This document shows positions 12,621-23,837 of a stretch of 64,000 bases of DNA, one piece after another. Below the pieces are notes generated by a model. That model did not search any database. It saw nothing but the letters and a program-made list of their open reading frames with translations, and was not told where the DNA came from. The stretch is taken from positions 62,001 to 126,000 of the forward strand of contig CAMRHE010001075.1 in assembly GCA_947044405.1 (NCBI GenBank), read 5' to 3'. The translations under genes were made by a program, and so were the position numbers. Every line of letters starts with the position of its first letter. The stretch's first letter is position 1. Source of the DNA: Leptodactylus fallax (taxonomy: Eukaryota > Chordata > Amphibia > Anura > Leptodactylidae).

Positions 12621-13137
12621 CTAAATTTCGCTTTATGGGGTCTCATTCAGCTGTTTCCATATTTCATATTTACTAAGATCACTTTGCATGAGTGATAACC
12701 TCTTTGCTGGGAACAGAGGACCAGGTACCACCCTTTCTGCAATGTATGTGCCCACCAATCTACAGTCATACATGTAAATGTCTCTGATGCAAAAAACAAA
12801 CAAACAAACAAACAAACAAACAAACAAAAACAAACCCTCTGTAGTACAGTGTGATATCATATTTTACAGTATTTGAACATTCATGCAATAATGATGAAGC
12901 TATCTCTGTTAAGGTGCATTTACATCAAGTGTTTTTTTACAGTCATGTAAAAGATTCATTTGATGGTTGCTAAAATGAAAGAAAACAGATGGTCATAAAT
13001 TTCCATAAAGTCAAAGTAAAAAAAGGACCTGTTTCTGTTTGTTTTATTTCTGGCAGACACAAAATGTGATATACTAATTTTTGTGTCCTTCACAAAAATG
13101 GACAGAAGCTAATTTTTTTTCTTTTTTTAATGTTGGC
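12621..13137. other. Spacer with an (AAAC)n microsatellite
   Basis: About eleven AAAC/CAAA units occupy 12791-12836. The remaining sequence shows no gene or recognised repeat. Confidence 0.65.
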
Positions 13138-14140
13138 CAGACTTGGCCCTTTCCTGGTTCACCTCAAACCTCACCAACCACACATTCAGCGTCTCCCACT
13201 CGCACACCACCTCCCTGCCACGCCCTCTTTCTGTAGGTGTCCCCCAAGGTTCTGTCCTAGGACCCCTCCTGTTCTCCATCTACACCCTTGGCCTTGGCCA
13301 ACTCATAGAATCTCATGGTTTTCCATACCATTGCTACGCTGATAACACTCAAATATATCTCTCTGGACCAGACATTACCTCTCTGTTGTCCAGAGTTCCA
13401 GAATGTCTAGCAGCCGTAGCCTCCTTTTTCTCCTCCAGCTTTCTCAAACTCAACATGGAGAAAACGGAGTTCATTATCTTTGACCCACCTTGCACGGCCC
13501 CTCTACCTGACCCATCTATCAAAGTTAATGAAACCACACACACCCCAGTCCCATGGGTCCGCTGCCTTGGGATAACCTTGGACTCTGACCTATCCTTCAA
13601 GCCACACATCCAAACCCTCAACACCTCCTGCCACCTCCAACTCAAAAAGATCCATCAAATCCGCTCCTTCCTCACCCCTGAAACTACAATAATGCTAGTC
13701 CATGCCCTCATAATCTCCCGCTTAGATTACTGCAACATCCTTCTCCATGGCCTCCCAGCGAATGCTCTCGTCCCTCTCCAGTCCACATTAAACTGTGCTG
13801 CTTACCTAATACAGCTCTCCCCCCGTTCTTCATCAGCCACTTCCCTCTGCCAATCTCTTCACTGGTTTCCCAGCGAATAGAGTTCAGAATGTTAACTCTT
13901 ACATACAAAGCCATCCACAACCTGTCCCCTCCATATATCTCTGATCTAATCTCCCGCTACCTGCCCGCACCCAACCTCTGATCCTCCTAAGACCTCCTAC
14001 TCCACTCTGCTCTTATCCACTCTTCACACAACCGTCTCCAAGACTTCTCCCATGCATCCCCCATACTCTGGAACTCACTACCATGACACATAAGACTGTC
14101 CCCCACAATCACAAGCTTCAAGAAGGCCCTGAAGACTTAC
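13138..14140 (+). pseudogene. L2 reverse transcriptase remnant
   Basis: This is the C-terminal half of a LINE ORF2. The open part (13143-13880) contains the reverse-transcriptase signature [17 protein letters not shown] and the catalytic box as [10 protein letters not shown]. The second Asp of YADD is therefore changed to Asn. Next come [23 protein letters not shown] and [14 protein letters not shown] deletion of about 7 bp relative to copy 2 (near 13865) shifts the frame just before the VAQRIE segment. Homology then continues in another frame with further stops to about 14140. No endonuclease domain is present, being lost to 5' truncation. The copy was inactive on arrival. Confidence 0.88.
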
Positions 14141-14349
14141 CTATTCAGGAAGGCCTACAACCTCCAATAACACTACTGTCACCACACCACCATCTGAACA
14201 GCCTCTCCCCTCACCTTCTGTCTCTATCCCTCTTCCCTCATAGTCTGTAAGCCCTTGTTGGCAGGGCCCTCTATCCCACTGTGCCAGTTGGTCACTGTTA
14301 GTATTGTATTTGTTTTATATATTTTGTGTACCATATGTAAACCCTCAAA

Positions 14350-14440
14350 TGTACAGCACCATGGAATTAATATAATAATGTACAGCACCATGGAATTAAT
14401 ATAATGATGTACAGCAGCATGGAATTAATGGTGCTCTATA
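14350..14440 (+). repeat. Triplicated 29-bp unit at an L2 3' end
   Basis: TGTACAGCACCATGGAATTA starts at 14350, 14379 and 14408, an exact 29-bp spacing, before the final GGTGCTCTATAAATAAAT. The L2 copy at 23838-25903 has this unit once. See findings. Confidence 0.9.
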
Positions 14441-14501
14441 AATAAATTATAATAATAAAAAAAAAAGTATTGGCTCTATGTAAACAGAACAGCATCCCTT
14501 T

Positions 14502-14712
14502 GAGGCTAAGGCCCCACATAACAAGCTGCAGCCGAAAAACGCTTTTTACAGAAAGTCCACAAAGTTTTCCTCTGCAGACTTTTAGCTATATAGCTATACA
14601 GAAAATGATAGAGTTTCTGTAGGTATAATTGACATGCTTTGATTTCCACTGCAGATTTTTTTTTCTGCAACGTGTGGATGGGATTAACCAGAATCCCATC
14701 CACTTTTTCGCA
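14502..14712. mobile_element. Partial GGCCCCACGT-type MITE
   Basis: GAGGCTAAGGCCCCACATAA marks an intact left end, followed by AAACGCTTTTTACAGAAAG, GGTATAATTGACATGCTTTG and AGAATCCCATCCACTTTTTC, all shared with other copies. The right terminal repeat is absent, so the copy is truncated at about 14712. Confidence 0.7.
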
Positions 14713-14809
14713 TCACAACAATACATTATGTCAATGCACCCCAGCTGTGACTAAGACTATATGAAAAAGATGGCTCAGATTACCTAATACTGTTTAAAAG
14801 CTAGACAGT

Positions 14810-14911
14810 GCAAACTCAGACTAGACAATCTTAGATTGCACCAGAATTATCAAAGTGTCTGATACTGTTTGATAAATCTGGTGTATTCTTAGACTGTCTA
14901 GTCTAAGTTTA
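14810..14911. repeat. Imperfect palindrome with CTAGACAGTCTAA core
   Basis: Two arms of about 45 nt (14810-14854 and 14867-14911) are roughly four-fifths complementary, around CAGACTAGACAATCTTAG and its complement. A related palindrome in the opposite orientation lies at about 40730-40830, and the flanking 150-200 bp also look related. It is probably part of a dispersed non-coding element spanning about 14800-15120. Confidence 0.6.
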
Positions 14912-14924
14912 CACCTCCTATTAG

Positions 14925-16002
14925 CTGGCTTAAGGATTCTTGGTACAATTGTGGCTCATTTTTGTCTCATACAGGTGCAAGTTAGGTGAAGCCCCTTTCT
15001 CGTGAAACCACGCCCATTTCCCCTTGTCACCATGCCCCTTTTTGGTCAAGTTGGAAAAGTGTCTAAAGCACTTCATAAATGTGGCACACAGCATGCTAGA
15101 CAGAATTCTGGTGTATTTTGCTTAATACATCACCCCTGATGTGTCCGTTTCTCCGCTGTGAAAAATTAATGAATTGGTCTGTTTATAACGGCTGTTTTGC
15201 ACCATTTGTCGATTTTTGAGTTTCATCCAATTTGCATCTGCTTGTAACAGAACATAAAAAAAATGGATGAACTTCATTGATCTACTCTCACTGTTTTCAT
15301 TAAAGCTGTCACAGGGCCATTTTTTGGTGTTGTGTGAATAAGGCCTAGGAGTTCCTTTAGCAACACATGATTCTAACTCCAAACAGACTGGTGCCATCTG
15401 GTTTGTGCTGCATCAAAAAATGCTACTCAGCAAAGTTAAGAGACATCTTTCCCACCTGGAGCATGAAGAGTTCTCAAACAAGCACTCAGATGTTCATAAA
15501 ACATCACATTTCTAACTTTCAACTCTAACACCTAAGGACAAAATTCTCTAGAAAATGTAAATTCTGCAGCCAATAGCTTTACTGCGGGATAATATTCCAA
15601 CTTTCATAACATGAGTAAGTTACGATCCCCAATCGATAATGATCTATGTGACAAAAAAGTTTTCATTATACGTACAATAGGTTGGGTAGCAGGTTCGCCA
15701 TCTCATGCGAAAGACAGACGCACAAGAATCTGCAGAGGTGAAGTCCTACTGTCCAAAACATTCAAGTCCATTTCAATATGAATACGGTCTTCACCTTAGG
15801 TTCATGCACTGATTTCCTGAGACTTTCTTTAACAATAGCAAATTACGTCAGCTATAAACATATTTTTGCCTGGATCTAGTAGACATATAGATTTTATTCC
15901 ACTTTTTTAGCATTCACACTGCTACTGTACAAAGCAAAAATAGTGTACGACAACGGAAAAAAAAATTTGTCACTATTTTCAATATAACTTGATTTTTATT
16001 TA
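14925..16002. other. Unassigned stretch
   Basis: The first 200 bp (to about 15120) may belong to the palindromic element above. The rest shows no gene, RNA or repeat that I can name. Confidence 0.45.
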
Positions 16003-16245
16003 TTTTGCTTACTTATAGAGTGCCATCATATGATGCAGTGCCTTACAGATGTTGTCAATCACTGTCCCATATAGGGTTCACAATCTACATTCCCTATCAG
16101 TATGTCTTTGAAGTGTGGGAGGAAACCCACACAAATATGGTGAGAACATACAAACTCCTTGCAGATGCTGTTGGTGGTCAGATTGGAACCTAGGACTCCA
16201 GCACTGCAAGGCTGCAGAGTTAACCACTGAGCCACCATCCTGACC
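16003..16245 (-). mobile_element. tRNA-derived SINE with L2-like tail, second copy
   Basis: On the minus strand the head includes GGTGGCTCAGTGGTTAACTC (box A-like), a diverged box B-like GGTTCCAATC and the shared core CAAGGAGTTTGTATGTTCTC. The rest of the body runs through CATACTGATAGGGAATG to an L2-like tail, at the left, containing GCACTGCATCATATGATGGC. It is longer and better preserved than the copy at 7425-7640, and in the same orientation. Confidence 0.7.
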
Positions 16246-17009
16246 CGCTTTAGCCTCTAGACCTCAGTGAATATCTATAGTCCCAGAAGGTAATCTAATA
16301 TATTGGTAAAAACAGATGTAGCAGAGTAAACCTCAACTTTAGGTTTACTCTGCTATATTTGTATGCCCATCAATGAGATTATGGAGCTTACAATATTTAA
16401 AATATAAAATAGTTTTGAAAAATATAACCAAAAAAAACTGAGTTTATTAAAAAAAAGTAAATACATTTCCAGTAATTATCTTAGTAAATTGGTAGATTTC
16501 AAGCAAATGTTGACATGTTTCCTATGGTGCTTGCTATGGTTTATCAAGAATGCAAACAAAGCAAAGTTTAAGCAGGCATGAGGCAGTAAGAGGAAGCAGC
16601 CTCAGGCTATTTTAAATGTAAGTGTATGGTTTGGCAGTTTACATCCTGAAAAGCATAATCCCTATTGATCGTCATAGAGGTTGTATTCCTGTATGTTTTC
16701 ATAGAAGATACTGCAATAAAGCCCTTTGATCTTGTAGGTCATAGCATATTCAACAGTTATCCCATACTAACAGTGTTCATTATATTTTATTAGGCAATGT
16801 TGTCTGTCAATAAAAATTATTGAAACAATTGTGATTGGCCTATTAGTCAACCATGGGTGCTCAAACACATTCATATACAGAAAAGGATAGGCTGCAGAGC
16901 AAGTGGAATCAAGGTTTTCATGATGACATTGTATGAAATATGGAAGAATATCGAAAATCTATGCAGTTCATACATTAGCTGGTCCTACTGGTTCAATTAT
17001 TTTGTGTGT
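16246..17009. other. Unassigned stretch
   Basis: Includes a short inverted repeat near 16318-16352 (CAGAGTAAACCTCAACTTTA against TAGGTTTACTCTG). Otherwise no gene or recognised element. Confidence 0.45.
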
Positions 17010-17292
17010 CGCATCACGTTTTTTTCCGCAGCGCTTTTGACAGAAAGTCTGTACCTATTATACCTATATGGAAGCTGCCAACATTTCCGTAGGTATAATT
17101 GACATGCTGTGATTTACAAAAATGCAACGTTTTTTGAAAATGCAGCTTTTCTGCTGTGGATTTTTTTCTGCTATGTGTGGATGGTATTAACCAGAATCCC
17201 ATTCAATTTGCAGGTACTGTAAAACGCAGTGTTTTCATGCCACGGTGCTTTCACAGCAGCAAAAATGTGTTTTTGCAACGTGGGGCTTCATC
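17010..17292. mobile_element. GGCCCCACGT-type MITE, worn left end
   Basis: The right end GCAACGTGGGGCTTCATCCT is intact. Inside are CCGTAGGTATAATTGACATG, an imperfect hairpin around AACGTTTTTTGAAAATGC and AACCAGAATCCCATTC, all shared with other family members. The left terminal repeat is not clear. The interior order shows it is the same orientation as the 12253-12620 copy. Confidence 0.65.
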
Positions 17293-17432
17293 CTTAACGA
17301 GGTTTCCCATCTAAGGGTTACACCTACGTTCCTATCTCCTTCATCCTCCACTTCCTGGTTTCTGGCTTAGTATGTGTGATGTACAGGTCAGGACAGCAAT
17401 GTTCTCCCAAGATTTGTTCTAAACTACACAGT

Positions 17433-17479
17433 ATTATATTATATTATATTATATTATATTATATTATATTATATTATAT
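17433..17479. repeat. (ATATT)n pentanucleotide microsatellite
   Basis: About nine perfect units, uninterrupted, which suggests a young and length-variable array. Confidence 0.9.
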
Positions 17480-18122
17480 CTGGATTTACATATAGAGATA
17501 ACAGAGGCAATGCACTGTTCTAGCCATTACAGGACTCAGCAGCTAAATGTACTTTGCAGAGCTGTGTATTGGTGCCAGATTTATATACAGTGCATGCTAT
17601 GTAATAGATTTGCTAGATATTTTAGACACAGTTTTCTCCATTATGCTTCTTCATGGTTTGCTTAATTACACAAATATTTTGCAGCAAAAAGTTATGCATG
17701 AGTTTAGTAAATATATTTTAAAAATCCCCCTTTTGTGGACACTAAAAATTGACAAATGAGGAACAAAAGTGTCTAAAATGCATAATAAATTTACAGCATC
17801 ACATGTGCCCCAATTTGTACCAGAGCTCTGGAGCATTTCATTAGTAAATGTTGAAAATCCTTCATAAAACTTTTTCATTCGCTTCACTATAGCCCTTCCA
17901 GGAGCCTTCACACAGTGATATCTCTGTTTAGCAATTCATTGGCTCTGTGGTATGATAGTAGTGTGATGTGTATAGAAGACATGATCATCTGGACACTGCT
18001 TACGATAGAAGACATACACCAAAGGGAAAGAGATTGAACAAAAAAATGGTAGTGGGTTACATAAGACTAGGAATATTCTATCATTGGTATAAACTTGGTG
18101 TTTAAATAGAGTTTGACTTTAA
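17480..18122. other. Unassigned AT-rich stretch
   Basis: No recognised gene or repeat. It ends at the TTAA that borders the next MITE. Confidence 0.45.
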
Positions 18123-18413
18123 AAGGCTTCTCCAAAACTGGATATTGATGGCCTTTCTCTTAGAACAGGTCATTAATATCAGATCGATGGGAGTCCAGCA
18201 CTTGGAAGCAGGCGGCTCCATACACTGTGTAGTGACTGTGCTGTATTACTGCGGCTCTGCTCCAATTCACTTGAAACCATGTAAATTCCAACTCCATACA
18301 CTGCGCTCTGAACAGCTGATCAGTGGGATTGCAGATCGTTGGATCTCCACCAATCTGATATCAATTACCTATCCTAAGTATAGACCTTCAATATCCAGTC
18401 TTGAAGAACACCT
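18123..18413. mobile_element. TTAA-type MITE (GATATTGATGGCC group)
   Basis: Begins after TTAA (18119-18122) with AAGGCTTCTCCAAAACTGGA and contains GATATTGATGGCC, CAGGTCATTAATATCAGATC and GGAGTCCAGCAC. It ends near CAATATCCAGTCTTGAAGAA with its final bases worn. Related copies are at 38190-38479 and 56434-56738 and in fragments near 58925 and 36530. Ends of this kind (TTAA plus AGGRR-like) resemble the T2/Kolobok MITEs known from Xenopus. Confidence 0.7.
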
Positions 18414-20190
18414 TCTATAGAAGATGATTTTGTTTAAAACATTAACCAATTCTCCTTACCTATAATTCCAATAAAATCTAAAGCAACTACTACTTTACCA
18501 AGAAATTACACTGCAGCCACTGATCTCCACATCACCTCTCAAATTCCATATATTGTATATTTTTTTTAAAGCACATAGGAAATGTAAAGAAGGTATATAT
18601 GGGTTTAAGAAGCATTGCTGCTTTTATCCAGAAACATTTTTGTCTTTCAGCTAGGTATGGTACTGAAACCCAGTTCCATTTACTCACATGGTGTTGGACT
18701 GCAATATTAGTACTAACCTCTCAAATAGAGTGGCACTTTTTTTGGAAAAAATAATCATATTTTCCAAATCCCATTCTACCCCAACAGGCTATTAATCATA
18801 TAGAAAACAATGTGAATTATTCATATTAAGAATTCTTATCTAGTTTACAGTTTATCTAGTAGTGATATGTCGTAATTGACTGCACTTGTATCGACTATAC
18901 AGTGATCCTGAACATTCCAGATGCAAACAATTGTTCCTAACATTCTAACATTCTTAATGAACAGAAGGATGAATGGATCATGATGGCTCCCAATGACATA
19001 TAATGTGGTTTGTGACTTATTCTTCAGGGTTCCAGTATTTTGGATGGAAATAAGAGAGCTGCAGTCTATTACATAAGACTAAGCTTTTCAATACAATTTA
19101 AAAATTTAGTATACCAAACGTAAACCAAACTATACCAGCCAAATGTATGCTAACAGGACACTCTTTTGACCTTTTCTGGTTGTAGATATCATTTCTTGAT
19201 ATATACTATAAGTATATCCATATATACCAATACTCTAAAGTGTTGCATTTTTTAAAATCCATCAGGATAACATTTTTTGGAAATGGGAAATAATAGTTTA
19301 AAAAAATAAAAGAAACATTACTCGCCTCGCCAATCTGCTGCTGCCATTGATTTTCCTGCTTCTCTTTAATTCCTGGTCCGTCTTGACACACAGGAAATGA
19401 CTGTTCAGCCAATCACTGACTGCAACAGTGACCAACCTCAGGAAGTGATTGGCTAAGCAATGTATCCTGCTTGTCGGGAAGGACCAGAGAGCAGCAGGGG
19501 ATCTAGACAGTGACAGAACAGCTGCAGCAAGGGATCAGAGAGGTGAACAATACTTTTTTTTTCTCTTTTTTTTACCCATTCTGTCCCTTTTCTAAAAAAA
19601 AAAAAAAAATCTTGACAGACAATGCCTTTAAACTGATATGAAATTAAGCTGATATCTGTACAACAAGATACACAGCAGAGAATCATAGCTAGGCACGCGG
19701 TATAAGACGACAGCTATGTCTTCTCAGTACTTAAATTCTCCAAACAATTGGTCCTTTAGCTGTCGATCTTAATACTACAAAGTTGCAATATGTATCTCCT
19801 TATGAATGTGAACTGTAATCCTTTCGTCTTTGCACATCTTGACAAAGCTCTCAGCTACATTTGTGTTGTTCCAAACTGTCTACTTCAAACTGTTTGCTCA
19901 AGGCATTTGCTTCATGTCCATACTAGTCCGAAACTTCTCACATTTTCAAGAAATTTCATAAATTTAATCTGGTAGTGGAATGATGAGCAGCTGTGATAGA
20001 TTCATTATTTCCTACTTCAGCATTCTCAACTGAGCTAGAAAAGTATATGAAATATTGTCAGGTCAACTTCTACCCAATCACAAAGTTTATGTAACATCTG
20101 CAGACTCCTAGAGTCCAAATTGTGGCATACACAGTATAGGTACATTTGTGTTATATCTGTTTTATTTTGTTTTACTCTTCCTATTTATTA
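18414..20190. other. Unassigned stretch with one probable MITE
   Basis: Roughly 19310-19634 looks like a MITE. Its right end reads CTTGACAGACAATGCCTTTAA and its interior is partly palindromic (AATTCCTGGTCCGTCTTGAC against a complement near 19471-19490). The left end is not located. The rest holds no recognised gene or repeat. Confidence 0.45.
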
Positions 20191-20620
20191 TCTGGCATTT
20201 GTGCAGAAGTAACATATACCATATTTCATGTAACTTTCTGAGTACAGAGATAGATAGATAGATAGATAGATATATCTATATACATTATCTATCTACAGTT
20301 TCCCTCTGTCTACAGTATCTATATTACTTAAAAACATTATAAAAACTTAGTTTAATAAAGGTGCTAAGAAAATGTTTAATGAATAAACATCATAAAGACT
20401 ATCTACCTTTCCATCCATTATCATAATTTGGTCCCCAAAGACCACTTTCAAAGACCACAGCTGCAGGTGGCAGTGTTCATTTCTACACTTTAGGTCCACC
20501 GACAGTGGTAGGTATATAGAATTATATGTATGCATAATGTCTCTTATTTAAGGATGTAAACAATCAATACCCCCTCACCCCCACAGCTACTGTCTCAGAG
20601 ATCAAATCTCGGGGCTCAAA
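20191..20620 (+). repeat. Tandem segmental duplication, copy 1 (430 bp)
   Basis: Starts at TCTGGCATTTGTGCAGAAGT and ends at GGGGCTCAAA, directly followed by the same start sequence. It matches copy 2 almost base for base. Copy 1 has one fewer TAGA/GATA unit near 20250-20275 and one substitution near 20501. It also lacks a 133-bp segment present in copy 2. No gene is recognised in it. Confidence 0.95.
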
Positions 20621-21187
20621 TCTGGCATTTGTGCAGAAGTAACATATACCATATTTCATGTAACTTTCTGAGTACAGAGATAGATAGATAGATAGATAGA
20701 TAGATATATCTATATACATTATCTATCTACAGTTTCCCTCTGTCTACAGTATCTATATTACTTAAAAACATTATAAAAACTTAGTTTAATAAAGGTGCTA
20801 AGAAAATGTTTAATGAATAAACATCATAAAGACTATCTACCTTTCCATCCATTATCATAATCTCATACCCATCTATCTCTCTTCATTCTTTCTATCTATC
20901 TATCTATTTATCTATCTATCTTATCTGTCCATCTATGCAGTTCCAGTACTTCAGTCTTACATAATACTAGAAAGCTCATACTTAGTGGTTAAATTTGGTC
21001 CCCAAAGACCACTTTCAAAGACCACAGCTGCAGGTGGCAGTGTTCATTTCTACACTTTAGGTCCACCGACAATGGTAGGTATATAGAATTATATGTATGC
21101 ATAATGTCTCTTATTTAAGGATGTAAACAATCAATACCCCCTCACCCCCACAGCTACTGTCTCAGAGATCAAATCTCGGGGCTCAAA
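20621..21187 (+). repeat. Tandem segmental duplication, copy 2 (567 bp)
   Basis: Repeats copy 1 and in addition carries 20861-20993. That segment contains a (TCTA)n array (about 20890-20920) and TTAGTGGTTAAA before the shared TTTGGTCCCCAAAGACCACT. Copy 2 is probably the more complete ancestral form, and copy 1 has an internal deletion. Confidence 0.95.
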
Positions 21188-23059
21188 TGGAAACAATTAT
21201 TATTATAGTGAAAATAGCAAATAAAGAGAGAATTCTTTGAGCTATACACAAACAGCAATCATATAACCAAACTGAAATATACTTCACTGAAAATAATGAA
21301 AACCAAAGAATGTCATGAACTTTTATATCAGCCCCATAGTAACAAGCAAATAGTCTGTGTAGATCACAAGAGTCTGCTTACTGGACGAATAAAGAAGGAT
21401 GAAATGAGATTAGGGAATAACTAGTCACAGGGAATGTCAGTTCCCACAGCACAGTTCACAGAAAGCAAATAGCAAGTTTTTACTGATTCATTCAGACTAC
21501 AAAATCATGTAGCAAATCTTTATCACACAGAATTGCATGCATATGAATTTATACTTTATTGAGAAATTCTATGTAGAAATAAAAGCCCTTGACAAAAAAA
21601 AAAACTTTTTCAAAAATATTCATTAGCAAGGTCTTATCCAGGTGTTTTCTCTCTATAGATGAGCAAAGCAAGTCAAATGTCTTACCTTTAAAAGCCACAA
21701 AATCCAATAATCCTGTGCACCTCTCTCTATCCTGCAAACTGGATTTACTTCCAAGGACTCCAATAGATTTTGGTTAGTACTGGAGCTAGTCCATCAATGT
21801 AAGCAGGTTCCAGATCTTCCAACTATCCTTACAAACTAATCAAACATGTCCATTGATCTCTCCCACAGTGAGAGGCACACTGCCCTGACACACTCTCAGC
21901 TCCTCACTTTGATTGAGCTGCTGAATAAGGCAGTCCTCTTTCAAATTTCCACTCCCTCCCTCCCACTTTCCCCCTCTCCCTTGTCAGGATTTCTTTATAA
22001 GCTCTGACAACAGTGCCCTGGGTATACTACTTTAGCAAATATTGAATACATAAAAAATAAAGACACAGCAAGGCAAGGGAGATGGAATTCTAACTAAGGG
22101 GAAAGTCAACTGTGTGAGACAAAAATAAACTTTAGTTGTATGTCTTAGATAGACTTGCTAAAGAATGTTGCAGTGAATCTAGAACTTGGATCATAAGATT
22201 AATATTGCAGAGGCATGAACTCTAGAGCAATGCTATATCATACATCATTAAAGCCTTCCATTGAGATTAGAAAGAAAAATTTTTTTCAACAGTGTCACTC
22301 TTCTTCATTTCACAAGGCATTATGGGAAAGGAGCTGGGAGCAAAAGGCAACTCAAAACTCTACACACCTTAACTGGTGCTCTCCTCAAGGAGAGATGTCC
22401 CTGTCCATAACTCTTCTTCATTGGCTGTATTTGGTATTGTAGCCCAGCTCCATTCACTTAAAGAGGACCTTTCACCACTTCCACCAACTCCAGCTCTTTG
22501 CATTCTTTAATAGACACCGCTCCACAGTTACAATTTTATCTCTAGCCATCACTGTTCCTAAACAATCGGCGCAGTTTTGGTACCTGACATGATATTTAGG
22601 CTCTCTTCTGATTCACAGCTCTCTGACACTGACAGTATGACAGTTCAGAATGATTCTTCCTTGTCTATAGGGCTGGCATGGGGGCCACCGTGCCCCCATC
22701 CGTAAAGGGGCCTCCTGCTTTACTACTGGCATTCAGCAGCCTGACTGTGAGTGGGCAAACAGCTAAAAAGTAATGAGAGCCAGGTAGAAGCTTCAAGCTG
22801 GGACTACTGGAAGCAAAAGGGGTGCACTAGCATAGTTAGTCTCCTGGTGCTGACATTTCCTCTGGTACTGGCGCTGCTGTTCTGCTTCTTGACGCCATTC
22901 AGCATCAGATCATTATGGCAATTTTTCATTCTTGACTCTGGGTATTCTAAAGCATCACAAGGAAATAAGCTTATCATCAAGGGACCTTTCTAACAAAAAG
23001 AGAGGGTAAAAATTTTAAAACAGCTTTAAAGAGAATGTATTATCATGAAATGACATTAA
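21188..23059. other. Unassigned stretch with isolated MITE ends
   Basis: At 22458-22461 a TTAA is followed by AGAGGACCTTTCACC, the same start as the 2.5-kb element at 35303. No matching right end is visible, so it may be a truncated relative. At 23026-23029 TTAA is followed by AGAGAATG. There is no recognised gene; open frames of 62-80 codons have no known motif. Confidence 0.45.
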
Positions 23060-23601
23060 AGGGGTTGGCCACTTTCAGACCAATATTGAGAGGCAAATCT
23101 TATTGCTTGTATAATAAAAAGTTGTCCAATTTACCAATATACTTTCTGTTTCAATTCCTCACAGTTTTCTAGATTTCTGCTTGAATTCCTTCTGTCACTT
23201 TGCTTATTCCTAGTGGATAAAAATCAGTCCATTGTCATGTGATATACAGTCCATGGTCATGTGATATACAGTCCATGGTCGTGTCATATACAGTCCATGG
23301 TCATGTGATATAGAGTCCATGGTTATGTGATGACACACAGGTGCGCAGCTCGTTATAGTCACAGCACAGTAATCAAACATCTGCCTGGTAATGAGCTGTG
23401 CACCTGTATTTGCATCACATAACCATGAACTGTATATCACATGACCAAGGACTGATTTTTATCTACTGAGAGTAAGCAGAATGAATTAAAGCAAGCAAAG
23501 ATTTAGAAGACTGTGAGGAATTGATACAGAAAGTTTATTGTAAATCTGTACAACTTTTTATTATACAAATAATAACATTGGTCTGAAAGTGGCCAACCCC
23601 T
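23060..23601. mobile_element. Fold-back TTAA element, 542 bp
   Basis: TTAA (23056-23059) then AGGGGTTGGCCACTTTCAGA at the left; TCTGAAAGTGGCCAACCCCT then TTAA (23602-23605) at the right. Complementarity continues far inward, for example AAAAAGTTGTCCAATTTACC against sequence near 23555, so most of the element can fold on itself. The arms are around 180-200 bp. Between them sits a 22-bp tandem repeat. No coding content. Ends are of the T2/Kolobok MITE kind. Confidence 0.88.
23222..23330. repeat. 22-bp tandem repeat inside the fold-back element
   Basis: Four to five units of GTCATGTGATATACAGTCCAT-type sequence. One unit is also found as the complement at about 23420-23455, on the other arm, so the array grew on one side of the palindrome only. 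Confidence 0.85.
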
Positions 23602-23605
23602 TTAA

Positions 23606-23807
23606 GGCTAGGTTCACCATTCGGAACACTCTCATCCTGCAAGCAGGACTTTTCTCTCTGCATTTTTCAGGCGGAAAACTGTCGGATCCCATTATAGTCT
23701 ATGGGGTCCTCGGATTTCCATGGGTAGCCGCTTTTTAAGCGTATTAGGTTTCTGTTTCTCAGGTCCCCAAGTGGACCCCAGGAATGGAAAACTGAACGCT
23801 AGGATCA
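23606..23807. mobile_element. MITE with GGCTAGGTTCAC end
   Basis: GGCTAGGTTCACCATTCGGA begins immediately after the TTAA that ends the fold-back element, so the two elements share one target site. The body (GCAAGCAGGACTTTTCTCTC, GGGGTCCTCGGATTTC, CAGGTCCCCAAGTGGAC) is related to the elements at 53674-53849 and 61522-61778. The right end is worn or cut near 23807, close to where the L2 copy begins. Confidence 0.7.
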
Positions 23808-23837
23808 CACTACCTGTTGTCTTGCTGCAGGCTTTGC

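Larger units (their letters stand above)
13138..14459 (+). mobile_element. L2-clade LINE, 5'-truncated copy 1
   Basis: The element begins abruptly inside the reverse transcriptase region (at GACTTGGCCCTTTCCTGG) and runs to an L2-type 3' end, GGAATTAATGGTGCTCTATA followed by AATAAATTATAATAATAAA. 5' truncation is typical of target-primed reverse transcription. A longer copy of the same family lies at 23838-25903, and the two are easily aligned by eye. The tail is unusual: the terminal 29-bp unit is present three times. Confidence 0.9.

Noticed and set aside
13349..13920. Minus-strand frames of 70-98 codons
   Set aside because: Antisense to the L2 reverse transcriptase remnant.
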